Of a stretch of 64,000 bases of DNA, positions 20,668 to 29,541 are shown piece by piece. The DNA comes from Nocardioides sp. LHD-245 (lineage in GTDB: Bacteria > Actinomycetota > Actinomycetes > Propionibacteriales > Nocardioidaceae): positions 62,001-126,000 of the forward strand of contig NZ_JAVFWN010000017.1 in NCBI RefSeq assembly GCF_030929495.1. Direction: 5' to 3'. Numbering within the stretch: the first letter of the stretch is position 1; each line of letters starts with the position of its first letter. The position numbers were made by a program, and so were the translations under genes. A model generated the notes under the pieces. The model was not told the origin of the DNA. It saw only the letters and a program-made list of their open reading frames with translations, and made no database searches.

Positions 20668-21276
20668 TCAGCGGGAGGCTTCCAGCGACGCCGCGGTCAC
20701 GGCGCCGTCGATGACCTGCTCGTAGATCAGGTCGAGGTCGAGAGCCTCGGCGCTGGTGCCGGACAGGTCGCCGAAGTAGCCGGCGACCTCCAGCGACACG
20801 AAGCCGTGCAGCGAGGCGAAGAGCGCCATCGCGCTCTGCAGCAGTCGGTCGTCCGAGAGGCCCGCGGAGCGGACCATGACGGCCAGCGCCTCGATCGCGT
20901 CGAGCGCCGCCGTGAAGAACGCCTCGCGGTCGATCGGCGGCCGGGTGAGGGCGGCGTAGCGCTGCGGGTGGCTGCGGGCGAAGGCGCGCAGGGCGTGGCT
21001 GAGGGCGCGCAGGCCGTCGATGCCGGCGTGGCCCATGGCTGCGGCGCGGACGTGCTCGCCGAGCAGGCGCATCGCGCGGACCTGGATCAGCGCCCGCAGG
21101 TCCTCGAGGTTCGCGACGTGGTTGTAGAGCGAGGACACCCGGGCCTCGAGCTCGGCCGCGAGCGAGGTCATCGTGAGTGCGTCGTACCCGTCGCGGTCGA
21201 CGAGCCGGTCCGCCGCCTGGAGCACCGCCTCCTGGTCGAGGCGGGTCCGGCGACCGCGGGTGGTGTCGATGCTCAA
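20668..21276 (-). CDS. TetR-family regulator
   Basis: A 202-residue regulator. The helix-turn-helix is at about 27-50 ('LTMTSLAAELEARVSSLYNHV'), and the C-domain has 'LFASLHGFVSLEVAGYFG', the WHG-like motif of the TetR_C_33 type. GGAGG lies about 10 bases before the ATG. It sits directly upstream of ligB on the same strand; its targets cannot be read from the sequence. Confidence 0.85.
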   Translation of the reverse strand: MSIDTTRGRRTRLDQEAVLQAADRLVDRDGYDALTMTSLAAELEARVSSLYNHVANLEDLRALIQVRAMRLLGEHVRAAAMGHAGIDGLRALSHALRAFARSHPQRYAALTRPPIDREAFFTAALDAIEALAVMVRSAGLSDDRLLQSAMALFASLHGFVSLEVAGYFGDLSGTSAEALDLDLIYEQVIDGAVTAASLEASR

Positions 21277-21383
21277 CTGCCCTCCGGAGCCTGAGGATGT
21301 GCGTTCCGAACGAAAGGGATTCGTCCTTGCGCGAGAGAGCCTAGTCCGTCGCGAGCCGAAGCGCAGCGCGCCGCGCGTCGCCG

Positions 21384-21389
21384 TACAGT
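21384..21389 (+). promoter_or_regulatory. -10 hexamer TACAGT, leaderless promoter
   Basis: TACAGT lies 6 bases before the ATG at 21396. Confidence 0.5.
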
Positions 21390-21395
21390 GCTGCG

Positions 21396-22364
21396 ATGAC
21401 CTCCCCGGCCGCCGAGGCCACGCCCGACGCGACCCGGGCCTGGCAGCCGGGGCGTCCCGTCCCGGTCGGCGCGCTGCTGCGTCAGCAGCGCCGCGGGGCC
21501 GGCGACCCGACCCACCGGCTGGCGGTCGCGGGGCGGCACTGGCGGGCGACGCGGACCCCTCAGGGGGTGGCCGCGCTCGCCGTCTCCGAGCAGGACCGCG
21601 ACGGCCTGGTCGCCGCGTCCGCGTGGGGTCCGGGCGCCGGTTGGGCGCTCGACCAGCTGCCCGCGCTGCTCGGCGACCTCGACGACTGGTCCGGCTTCGA
21701 GCCCCGGCACCCGGTGCTGGCCGAGGCGCGGCGACAGCACCCGCATCTGCGACAGGGCCGCACCGGACTCGTCCTGGAGTCGCTGGTGCCCGCGATCATC
21801 GAGCAGAAGGTGACCGGTCAGGAGGCCTTCTCCTCCTTCCGGGCCCTCGTCCGGCGGCACGGTACGCCGGCGCCGGGCCCCGGGGCCGCCCACGGCCTGA
21901 TGGTCCCGCCCGACGCGGCGACCCTGCGACGGATCCCGTCGTGGGAGTGGCTGCGCCTCCACATCGACCCGGCGCGCAGCCGGACGGTGGTCCTGGCCGC
22001 CCAGCGTGCCGATGCGCTGGAGCGAGAGGACGCACCGACCGGGGAGCTGACGGGGGAGGAGCTGGAGCGGAGGCTGCGGACCCTGCCGGGGATCGGGGTG
22101 TGGACCGCGGCGGAGGTGCGGCAGCGGACGCTCGGCGACCCGGACGCCGTGTCCTTCGGCGACTACCACGTCGCCAAGGACGTCGGCTGGGCGCTGGAGG
22201 GCCGCCTGTTCGACGACGCGGAGCTGGCCCGCTACCTGCGCCCGTGGGCGGGCCAGCGGGGTCGGGTGCCGTTCCTCGTGGCGGCGGCGCGGCTGCACCG
22301 ACCGCGGCGCGGCCCGCGGATGGCGCCCCGTCGTCACCTCGGGCACCGTGACCAAATGGCGTGA
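21396..22364 (+). CDS. DNA-3-methyladenine glycosylase, AlkA-like
   Basis: Removes alkylated bases from DNA in base-excision repair. The 322-residue protein has the helix-hairpin-helix motif 'LRTLPGIGVWTAAEV' followed by 'AVSFGDYHV', whose Asp (about residue 256) is the catalytic residue of the HhH-GPD family. 'LVPAIIEQKVTG' marks the AlkA branch. The C-terminal tail is basic (RRGPRMAPRRH). It stands alone and divergent from the TetR/ligB pair. Confidence 0.85.
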   Translation: MTSPAAEATPDATRAWQPGRPVPVGALLRQQRRGAGDPTHRLAVAGRHWRATRTPQGVAALAVSEQDRDGLVAASAWGPGAGWALDQLPALLGDLDDWSGFEPRHPVLAEARRQHPHLRQGRTGLVLESLVPAIIEQKVTGQEAFSSFRALVRRHGTPAPGPGAAHGLMVPPDAATLRRIPSWEWLRLHIDPARSRTVVLAAQRADALEREDAPTGELTGEELERRLRTLPGIGVWTAAEVRQRTLGDPDAVSFGDYHVAKDVGWALEGRLFDDAELARYLRPWAGQRGRVPFLVAAARLHRPRRGPRMAPRRHLGHRDQMA

Positions 22365-22368
22365 TAAG

Positions 22369-22385
22369 TGTTACACCGAGCAACA
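22369..22385. promoter_or_regulatory. Candidate TetR operator upstream of mce operon 1
   Basis: TGTTAC-accga-GCAACA is an inverted repeat with 5 of 6 paired arm positions. On the minus strand it reads TGTTGC-TCGGT-GTAACA, the same 5-base centre as the operator at 19101-19117. It lies in the 174-base gap between the glycosylase gene and the first yrbE gene. Confidence 0.5.
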
Positions 22386-22538
22386 GGCAGTCGCGGGGGC
22401 GGTCGGGTTCGGAGCCCCGGTGTGGCAGGCAGGGGTACGTATGGGAGGGCCGGGAGCGGTGTTTGCCGTCGTGGGCCATGACGTCGGGCGGGTCACGCCC
22501 GTTGTCGGGGGCATGGACGACGTGAGGCGGGCGCGCGG

Positions 22539-23363
22539 ATGAGCGCGGTGGCCGCCGGAGGACGTTCCCTCCTCGACAACATGACCGGCCGGTTCCGCGC
22601 GGGCGTGGTCACGACCGGAGAGCTCGTGAAGCTCGCGGTGGAGTCCATCCAGTGGGGCTTCTCCGACATCGTCGCGCGGCGCTTCTCGTGGTCCGAGTTT
22701 CTCCTGCAGTGCTGGTTCATGACCCGGGTCTCGCTGCTGCCGACCATCCTGGTGGCCATCCCCTTCGGCGTCATCACCTCCGTCCAGATCGGAGCGGCGG
22801 CCAACCAGATCGGCGCCCAGTCCTTCATCGGCGCGGTCAACGGCATCGGTGTGCTCCGGCAGGGCGCGCCGCTCGTGACGTCCCTGATGATCGCCGGCGC
22901 CGTCGGCTCCGCGGTCTGCGCGGACCTGGGCGCCCGCACCGTGCGCGAGGAGATCGACGCGCTCAAGGTCATGGGCATCTCGCCGATCCAGCGACTGGTC
23001 GCACCCCGGATCCTCGCCGCGCTCGTCGTATCGCTGCTGCTCACCGTGATCGTCGCGATGACGGCGATGATGACGGCCTTCGTCATCGTGGTCGGCGGGG
23101 GCCAGATCTCGTCCGGCACCTATCTCGACTCGTTCGTCGGCCTGGCCCAGCCGGGCGACCTGGTGCTCGCGGAGCTCAAGGGCCTCATCTTCGGCTTCGT
23201 CGCGATCATCGTCTGCGCCCACAAGGGGTTGAGTGCGCGCGGCGGTCCCAAGGCCGTCGCCGACGCCGTCAACCAGGCCGTCGTCCTCAGCGTGATCCTG
23301 CTCGCCGTGATCAACGTCGGCCTGACCCAGGCCTACGTCATGCTCTTCCCCGGAGGTGCCTGA
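22539..23363 (+). CDS. YrbE-type (MlaE) permease, subunit A, mce operon 1
   Basis: A 274-residue membrane protein of the MlaE/YrbE permease family with about five hydrophobic helices and the conserved cytoplasmic 'REEIDALKVMGISPIQ' motif. With the next gene it would form the inner-membrane channel of an Mce lipid importer, driven by an ATPase (MceG) not encoded here. It is the first gene of a nine-gene run with 1-4-base overlaps or short gaps. The ribosome site is weak (GAGG 11 bases before the ATG). Confidence 0.92.
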   Translation: MSAVAAGGRSLLDNMTGRFRAGVVTTGELVKLAVESIQWGFSDIVARRFSWSEFLLQCWFMTRVSLLPTILVAIPFGVITSVQIGAAANQIGAQSFIGAVNGIGVLRQGAPLVTSLMIAGAVGSAVCADLGARTVREEIDALKVMGISPIQRLVAPRILAALVVSLLLTVIVAMTAMMTAFVIVVGGGQISSGTYLDSFVGLAQPGDLVLAELKGLIFGFVAIIVCAHKGLSARGGPKAVADAVNQAVVLSVILLAVINVGLTQAYVMLFPGGA

Positions 23364-24232
23364 TGTCCGAGGTCCAGCTCGGTCGCGGACTCGGGGCGCG
23401 GGTCTCCGACGCCGTCGTCGGCCTCGTCGATGCCGTGATGAGCACGCTCGCGATGTTCGGCTCCTTCGTGAGCTTCGCCGGCAAGGTCTTCCGCGAGATC
23501 CCGGCGACCCTCGCCCTCTATCCCAAGGAGGTGCTGCGCCAGATCAAGGACATCGCCTGGGGCAGCGGCGCCCTCCTGGTCGGCGGCGGCACCGTCGGCG
23601 TGATGATCCTGCTGTCCGTCGCCGCCGGCACGTCGATCGGCATCGAGGGCTTCAACGGTCTCGAGATCGTCGGCCTCGCCCCGCTGACCGGCTTCATCTC
23701 CGCGAGCGTCAACACCCGCGAGCTCGCGCCGCTGATCGCGGCGCTGGCCCTCGGTGCCCAGGTCGGCTGCCGGTTCACCGCCCAGATCGGCTCGATGAAG
23801 ATCCACGAGGAGATCGACGCCCTCGAGGTGATGGCGGTCAGCGCGGTGCGCTACGTCTGCACCACGCGCGTGATCGCCTGCATGGTCGCGATCCTGCCGC
23901 TCTACCTGATCGGCCTGATCGGCAGCTATGTCGCCTCCCAGCTCTCGGTCGTGGTCCTGTTCGGGCAGTCGCCCGGTCAGTACGACCACTACTTCTCGAC
24001 CTTCATCCAGCCCAGGGACATCGTCTTCTCGATCGTCAAGATCCTGATCTTCTCCCTGACCGTCGCACTGATCCACTGCTGGTACGGCATGCGGGTCGCC
24101 GGCGGCCCGCAGGCGGTCGGCGAGGCCACCGGCACCGGCATCCGGGCCAGCATCGTGTCCATCGTCGTGCTCGACATGGTCCTCACCCTGGTGTTCTGGG
24201 GCGGCGACCCGGGCTTCCGGATCTCGGGGTGA
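23363..24232 (+). CDS. YrbE-type permease, subunit B, mce operon 1
   Basis: The ATG overlaps the previous stop by one base (TGATG) and GGAGG precedes it. The 289-residue protein repeats the MlaE fold, with 'KIHEEIDALEVMAVSAV' and about five membrane helices, and an N-terminal amphipathic segment that is longer than in subunit A. It pairs with subunit A to form the permease core. Confidence 0.92.
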   Translation: MSEVQLGRGLGARVSDAVVGLVDAVMSTLAMFGSFVSFAGKVFREIPATLALYPKEVLRQIKDIAWGSGALLVGGGTVGVMILLSVAAGTSIGIEGFNGLEIVGLAPLTGFISASVNTRELAPLIAALALGAQVGCRFTAQIGSMKIHEEIDALEVMAVSAVRYVCTTRVIACMVAILPLYLIGLIGSYVASQLSVVVLFGQSPGQYDHYFSTFIQPRDIVFSIVKILIFSLTVALIHCWYGMRVAGGPQAVGEATGTGIRASIVSIVVLDMVLTLVFWGGDPGFRISG

Positions 24233-24241
24233 GGTGAGGAC

Positions 24242-25300
24242 ATGGCACGCGAGGTCTCCCGCAACGAACTGGCCCGCCGCGGCCTGATCGCGCTCGTCGC
24301 GCTCGCCGTCATCGGTGCGTTCATCACGCTGCGCAGCAACGGCACGTTCGGCTCCCGGCCGCAGGTCACCGCCGAGGTCGCCAACGCCGGCGGCGCGCTC
24401 CGCACCGGCTCCGACGTCAAGATGAACGGCGTCATCGTCGGCAAGGTGTCCCGGATCAGCCGGGCCGCCTCCGGCGGCGTCACCGTCGACATGGAGATGT
24501 CGAAGCAGGACCTGGACGTCGTACCCGGCAACGTCGTGGCGCGCATCCTGCCGGCGACCGTCTTCGGCACCACCTTCGTCGATCTGGTGGTGCACGGAGC
24601 CGCGTCGGGCGAGCTGAAGGCCGGCGCCGAGGTCCCGGCCGACAGCACCCAGGAGACGCTGGAGCTGCAGCAGGCCCTCGACGACATCGACCGCCTGGTC
24701 AAGGCGCTCGGCCCGGCCGAGCTCGCCTCCGCGATCGGCTCGGCCGCCGAGGCACTCGACGGCCGCGGCGGCCGGATCGGGGCCACCGTCCGTACCCTCA
24801 ACGGCTACCTCGACCGGATCAACCCGCGGATGCCGCAGGTCCGCGAGGACCTGGAGGCGCTCGCCTCGACGACCCGCCTCGTCGACGAGATCGCGCCGGC
24901 CCTCCTCGACGCGACCGACGACGTCCTCGTCACGCTGCACACGATCGTCACCCAGGAGGCGGCCATCACGGCGCTGATCAGCGGAGGCACCAACCTGGCC
25001 CGCACGTCACGGGGCTTCCTGGAGAAGAACCAGCAGAAGCTGGTGGACTTCATCAACGGCTCGGCCGTCCTGCTGGACGCGGTCTACGACAACCGCAAGG
25101 CCGGCATCACCGACGCGCTGGCCGTCAACATCCTGCTCGGCACGACCCTGCCGCAGGCCGTGCGGGGCGGCTTCGTCAGGACCGACGGCACGCTCCGCCT
25201 CTCGCCCCCGCCGTACTACACCAGCGGCCAGCGGCCGGCGTACCGCACCGGCAGCACCGACCCGGCCGGCGTCGGCCGGCTGTGGGGGGAGGGCCGATGA
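24242..25300 (+). CDS. MCE-family protein A, mce operon 1
   Basis: A 352-residue protein with an N-terminal membrane helix (about 12-30) and the MCE domain ('AGGALRTGSDVKMNGVIVGKV', about 45-125). A long helical C-domain follows that would assemble into a lipid-conducting tunnel with the other five MCE subunits. GAGG is well placed before the ATG. Its stop overlaps the next start (ATGA). Confidence 0.9.
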   Translation: MAREVSRNELARRGLIALVALAVIGAFITLRSNGTFGSRPQVTAEVANAGGALRTGSDVKMNGVIVGKVSRISRAASGGVTVDMEMSKQDLDVVPGNVVARILPATVFGTTFVDLVVHGAASGELKAGAEVPADSTQETLELQQALDDIDRLVKALGPAELASAIGSAAEALDGRGGRIGATVRTLNGYLDRINPRMPQVREDLEALASTTRLVDEIAPALLDATDDVLVTLHTIVTQEAAITALISGGTNLARTSRGFLEKNQQKLVDFINGSAVLLDAVYDNRKAGITDALAVNILLGTTLPQAVRGGFVRTDGTLRLSPPPYYTSGQRPAYRTGSTDPAGVGRLWGEGR

Positions 25301-26313
25301 CCGGACTGCGCTCGATCGCGATCAAGTTCGCCGCCTTCGCGGTGGTCAGCGGCCTGATGCTGCTCCTGCTGGTCAACACCATGCAGAACGGCGTCAGCGG
25401 CGGCACCCACGAGTTCACGGCCGAGTTCGCCGACGTCAGCGGGCTGCGCGTCGGCGACGACGTCAAGGCGGCCGGAGTCCGGGTCGGCCAGGTCAAGGGC
25501 ATCGAGGCGACCGCCGACGGCGCCGAGATCAAGGTCGAGGTGGTCGACGACCAGCCGTTGCTCGACTCCACCAAGCTGGTCATGCGCTACCAGAACCTGC
25601 TCGGCCAGCGGTACATCTCGCTGGTCCAGGGCGCCCAGCGGGGTGGCGAGCTGAAGGACGGCGCCACGATCCCGGTCGCCCGCACCGACCCGGGCTTCGA
25701 CCTGACCGGCCTGCTCAACGGCTTCCGGCCCCTGTTCAAGGTGCTCCAGCCCGGTGACGTCAACCAGCTGGCGACCTCGCTGATCAAGGTCCTCCAGGGC
25801 GAGGGCGGCACCGTCGAGCAGCTGCTCCAGCAGACCGGCCAGCTCAGCAACTTCCTCGCGGACCGCGACGCGGTGATCGGCGAGGTGATGACCAACCTCA
25901 AGCCGGTGCTCGACAACATCGCCGGGAAGGGCGACGAGCTCTCCCAGACCGTCGCCGAGCTGCGCGGCCTGATGACCGGGCTCGCCGAGGACCGCAGGTC
26001 CATCGGCGCCTCGATCGACGGGGTGAGCCGCCTCGTCGGCGCGACCAGCTCGCTGCTCAAGGAGGTCAAGGTGCCCCTCACGAAGACCACGGACCGGCTG
26101 GTCACGGTCGCGGACATGTTCGAGCGGTCCCGCAAGAGCCTGGTGGAAGCGATCCCGGCGTTCACGACCGTGTTCGACTCGCTGGGACGCGCGACGTCGT
26201 ACGAGAACGCGCTCAACGTGTACGTGTGCTCGCTCTCGATCGCGCTGACCGAGAACGGCTCCGGCATCAACCCGGTCGGCAACAACGGGCCCTGGTCGGC
26301 GGCGTGCCGATGA
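25297..26313 (+). CDS. MCE-family protein B, mce operon 1
   Basis: A 338-residue protein with an N-terminal anchor ('FAAFAVVSGLMLLLLV'), an MCE domain containing 'VSGLRVGDDVKAAGVRVGQV' and a helical C-domain. It ends with a 'YVCSLSIAL' segment typical of MceB. The start is the ATG in an ATGA overlap with the preceding gene; the frame is open 15 bases further upstream. It is translationally coupled within the operon. Confidence 0.9.
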   Translation: MTGLRSIAIKFAAFAVVSGLMLLLLVNTMQNGVSGGTHEFTAEFADVSGLRVGDDVKAAGVRVGQVKGIEATADGAEIKVEVVDDQPLLDSTKLVMRYQNLLGQRYISLVQGAQRGGELKDGATIPVARTDPGFDLTGLLNGFRPLFKVLQPGDVNQLATSLIKVLQGEGGTVEQLLQQTGQLSNFLADRDAVIGEVMTNLKPVLDNIAGKGDELSQTVAELRGLMTGLAEDRRSIGASIDGVSRLVGATSSLLKEVKVPLTKTTDRLVTVADMFERSRKSLVEAIPAFTTVFDSLGRATSYENALNVYVCSLSIALTENGSGINPVGNNGPWSAACR

Positions 26314-27293
26314 AGCCCATGAACGAGCGGAACCCGCTGCGTGTCGGCATCGTCACCCTCGTGATCCTCGGCCTGGTGGGTGTGGCCGTGATCGTGCTCA
26401 GCGTCAGCACCTTCGGCACGAAGACGTACACCGCGGTCCTCGAGCACACCGCGGGCCTGCGCCAGGGCGAGGACGTCCAGGTGCACGGCGTGATCTCCGG
26501 CGAGGTGACCGGCATCGAGCTCCAGAAGGACCACGTCCTGGTCACCTTCGCCCTCGACTCCGGGATCAGCCTGGGCGAGCGGTCGTCGGCGACGGTCAAG
26601 GTCGCGACCCTGCTCGGCACGCACTACCTGGAGGTCGACCCGAACGGGTCCGGCAGCCTCGCCGGCGGCCAGATCCCGCTCGAGCGGACGTCGGTGCCCT
26701 ACAACCTGCAGGACGTCATCGAGGAGGGCTCCGAGGCGCTCGGCGAGCTCGACCCGGAGCTGCTCGCCCAGGCACTGACCGCCATGGCCGGCACGCTCGG
26801 CGCGAGCAAGGAGGAGATCGGCCCGGCGCTCGAGGGCGTGGCCCGGCTCTCCGAGGTCGTCTCGAAGCGGTCCGACCAGGTCGGCGACCTGCTGGAGTCC
26901 ACCCGGAAGGTCACCGACCAGCTCTCGGCCAGCAGCCAGGACATCGTCGGCCTGATGAAGCAGACCAACCTGGTCGTCAGCGAGATCACGGCCCGCCGGG
27001 AGGCCATCCACCGGCTGCTGGTGGAGACCACGGACCTCTCCAAGGCCCTCACCGCGATCGTGAAGTCGACCGACGGCAAGCTCGAGCCGGCCCTGACGGA
27101 CGTGCGGGCAGTGCTCGACACGCTCAACAGCCAGGACAAGCAGCTGACCAAGCTGCTGGAGCAGATGGCTCCCGCGCTGCGCTACGTCGCCAACGCGACC
27201 GGCAGCGGGCCCTACCTGCCGCTCTACGTCAAGCCGCCGGCGATTCCGGCCGACGACACCACCTGCAAGCTGGAAGGGACGTGCCAGCGATGA
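26310..27293 (+). CDS. MCE-family protein C, mce operon 1
   Basis: A 327-residue protein: a membrane helix at about 15-35, an MCE domain with 'TAGLRQGEDVQVHGVISGEV', then a long helical region. ATGA overlap with its neighbours on both sides fixes the start at 26310, although the frame stays open to 26226. Confidence 0.9.
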   Translation: MKPMNERNPLRVGIVTLVILGLVGVAVIVLSVSTFGTKTYTAVLEHTAGLRQGEDVQVHGVISGEVTGIELQKDHVLVTFALDSGISLGERSSATVKVATLLGTHYLEVDPNGSGSLAGGQIPLERTSVPYNLQDVIEEGSEALGELDPELLAQALTAMAGTLGASKEEIGPALEGVARLSEVVSKRSDQVGDLLESTRKVTDQLSASSQDIVGLMKQTNLVVSEITARREAIHRLLVETTDLSKALTAIVKSTDGKLEPALTDVRAVLDTLNSQDKQLTKLLEQMAPALRYVANATGSGPYLPLYVKPPAIPADDTTCKLEGTCQR

Positions 27294-28330
27294 GCCGTGC
27301 TCTCCACAGGCGTGCCCTGCGCGCCGCTGCCGCGGTCGTCGCCACCGTCGCGGTCCTCGGCACCACCGGGTGCGGTCTGGTCGGCGGGGCGGACAAGATG
27401 ACCGTGAAGGCCTACTTCGCCGACGCCGCCGGCCTCTTCGTCGGCAATGACGTCGGCGTCCTCGGCGTCACCATCGGGTCCATCTCCGCGATCGAGCCCG
27501 CGGGCGACAAGGTCCTGGTGACCATGGAGATCGACGCGGACCAGCCGGTGCCGGCCGATGCCGGGGCCGTCGTGGTGGCCCGGTCGGTCGCCACCGACCG
27601 GTACGTCGAGCTGACACCCGTCTACCGCGAGGGCGCGAAGCTGCGGGACGATGCGACCATCGCGCTGGACCGCACCCGGACGCCGGTCGACTTCGACCAG
27701 GTGCTGGAGTCGCTCAACGACTTCGCCACGGGCATCGGCGGCAACGCCGAGACGACCAAGGCCGTCCAGCAGTTCATCGATGCCGGTGCCGAGGCTCTGC
27801 AGGGCCGTGGCCCGCTGCTCAACCAGACGATCCACGCGCTCGCCGACGGCGTCGACGGGATCGCCAGCCACCGCGAGGACATCGCGGCGACCCTGCGCTC
27901 TCTCGACGTCCTGCTGACCACGATCTCCGCCAACGAGGACACCGCCCGCACCTTCATCCAGCAGGTGTCCCAGGCGTCCCAGCTGCTCGCGGACGAGCGG
28001 GGCAACTTCCAGAAGGCCCTGCGGTCGCTCGACAAGGCGGTCACGACCGTCGCGAGGTTCGCGGTCGACAACCGCGAGTCGATCGTCGCCAGCCTCGACG
28101 GCTCGACCACGCTGATGAACACCCTGCTGAGCAAGCAGGACCAGCTCGCCGAGATCCTCCGCGTGATGCCGCTGGCGCTGCAGAACCTGCAGCTGGTGCA
28201 GGGCGATCGTCTCCCGGTCCGGATCGACCCGCTGATCCTCGACCCGCTGGGTGGACTCCTGCAGCAGGTCTGCCAGGGCCTGCTGGGGCCGCTGTGCAAC
28301 ATCATCAACGGCACGCAGCCGGGATCGTGA
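27290..28330 (+). CDS. MCE-family protein D, mce operon 1, with possible lipid anchor
   Basis: A 346-residue protein. The N-terminus has a basic start and a hydrophobic stretch ending in 'VLGTTGCGLVGG', which could be a lipobox although the residue at -3 is Thr. The MCE domain follows ('AAGLFVGNDVGVLGVTIGSI') and a long helical region. The position in the operon is D; in mycobacteria usually only the E subunit is a lipoprotein (knowledge), so a second candidate is unusual. Confidence 0.88.
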   Translation: MSRALHRRALRAAAAVVATVAVLGTTGCGLVGGADKMTVKAYFADAAGLFVGNDVGVLGVTIGSISAIEPAGDKVLVTMEIDADQPVPADAGAVVVARSVATDRYVELTPVYREGAKLRDDATIALDRTRTPVDFDQVLESLNDFATGIGGNAETTKAVQQFIDAGAEALQGRGPLLNQTIHALADGVDGIASHREDIAATLRSLDVLLTTISANEDTARTFIQQVSQASQLLADERGNFQKALRSLDKAVTTVARFAVDNRESIVASLDGSTTLMNTLLSKQDQLAEILRVMPLALQNLQLVQGDRLPVRIDPLILDPLGGLLQQVCQGLLGPLCNIINGTQPGS

Positions 28331-28337
28331 GGCAACG

Positions 28338-29540
28338 GTGACTGCGATGACTGCGATGAGCACGCGGGCCGGCGTCGCGACCCTGCTCGCCCTCGTGCTG
28401 GGCGTGCTGTCGGCCTGCAGCACGACGATGCGCGACCTGCCCGTCCCGGGCACGGGGGTCGCGGGCGACACGATCGAGATCGAGGCGCAGTTCGACGACG
28501 CCCTCAACCTCGCGGTGGGTGCGCCGGTGAAGGTCAACGGCGTCGACATGGGCAAGGTCAAGTCGATCGAGCCCGACGACTTCACCGCCCGCGCGACGCT
28601 GACCGTGAAGAAGGACGCGACGGTGCGGGAGGGCGCCCAGGCGCGGCTGCGTTACACGACTCCGCTCGGCGAGCTCTTCGTCGACGTCACCAACCCGGCC
28701 ACCGGCCCGGAGCTCGCCGACAAGGCCGTGCTGGGCCGCGAGAGCACTCGGACCGCGCCGTCCGTCGAGGACGCCCTGGCCCAGGCCTCGCTGCTCGTCA
28801 ACGGCGGTGGCCTGGACCAGCTGCAGACCGTCACCGAGGAGCTGAACACCGCGCTGAGCGGCAACGAGGCGGACTACCGGGCCCTGCTCGACAAGGCGTC
28901 CGTCTTCCTCACCCAGGCCAACGCGACCACCCAGGCGATCGACGGGGTCCTGTCCTCGATGAACTCGCTGTCGACGACCTTGAACGGCCGCAAGAAGACC
29001 ATCAACCGGGCGCTCAAGGAGATCCGGCCGGCAGCCAAGGTGCTGCGGGAGAAGACCCCCGCGTTCACCGAGCTGCTCGCGGAGGTGGAGAAGTTCAGCG
29101 GGGCCGCCAACGACACCGTGGCCAAGACCCGCACCCAGCTGCTCAGCATGCTCAGCGAGCTGGAGCCGGTGCTGGCGGAGTTCGCCGCCAACAACGGCAC
29201 CTTCGAGAAGTCGCTGCAGGCGGTGACCCAGGCGTCCGGCTCGGCGGACGCGGTCATCGGCACCGACTACCTCAACATCGCGCTCGAGCTGCACGTCGAC
29301 AACCTCAACATCGACGGGCTGCTCACCGGTGCCGTCAACGGCCTGGTCACCGACCTGCTCGACCTGATCGGCCTCGGCGACCTGCTGCCCGGACTGCTGG
29401 GCGGTGGCAAGGCGGGTGGCAAGGCCACGAACGGCGCGGGTACCCCGCCCGCCGTGCCCGCCCCGGGCGGCGCGGGCACGGCGTCCGACCCGCTCGGGCT
29501 CAACGGCCTGCTCGGCGCACTGTTCGGACGGGGGGCCTGA
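28338..29540 (+). CDS. MCE-family lipoprotein E, mce operon 1
   Basis: A 400-residue MCE protein with a clear lipobox 'GVLSAC' after a signal peptide, the hallmark of the MceE (LprK-like) subunit. The MCE domain contains 'LNLAVGAPVKVNGVDMGKV'. The tail is a Gly/Ala/Pro-rich low-complexity region. I use the GTG at 28338 because GAGG lies 5 bases upstream; ATGs at 28347 and 28356 are alternatives. Confidence 0.9.
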   Translation: MTAMTAMSTRAGVATLLALVLGVLSACSTTMRDLPVPGTGVAGDTIEIEAQFDDALNLAVGAPVKVNGVDMGKVKSIEPDDFTARATLTVKKDATVREGAQARLRYTTPLGELFVDVTNPATGPELADKAVLGRESTRTAPSVEDALAQASLLVNGGGLDQLQTVTEELNTALSGNEADYRALLDKASVFLTQANATTQAIDGVLSSMNSLSTTLNGRKKTINRALKEIRPAAKVLREKTPAFTELLAEVEKFSGAANDTVAKTRTQLLSMLSELEPVLAEFAANNGTFEKSLQAVTQASGSADAVIGTDYLNIALELHVDNLNIDGLLTGAVNGLVTDLLDLIGLGDLLPGLLGGGKAGGKATNGAGTPPAVPAPGGAGTASDPLGLNGLLGALFGRGA

Positions 29541-29541
29541 G

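Noticed and set aside
22348..22542. Small plus-strand open frame upstream of the first yrbE gene
   Set aside because: No ribosome site, overlaps the end of the glycosylase gene and the candidate operator, and has no family match that I can see.
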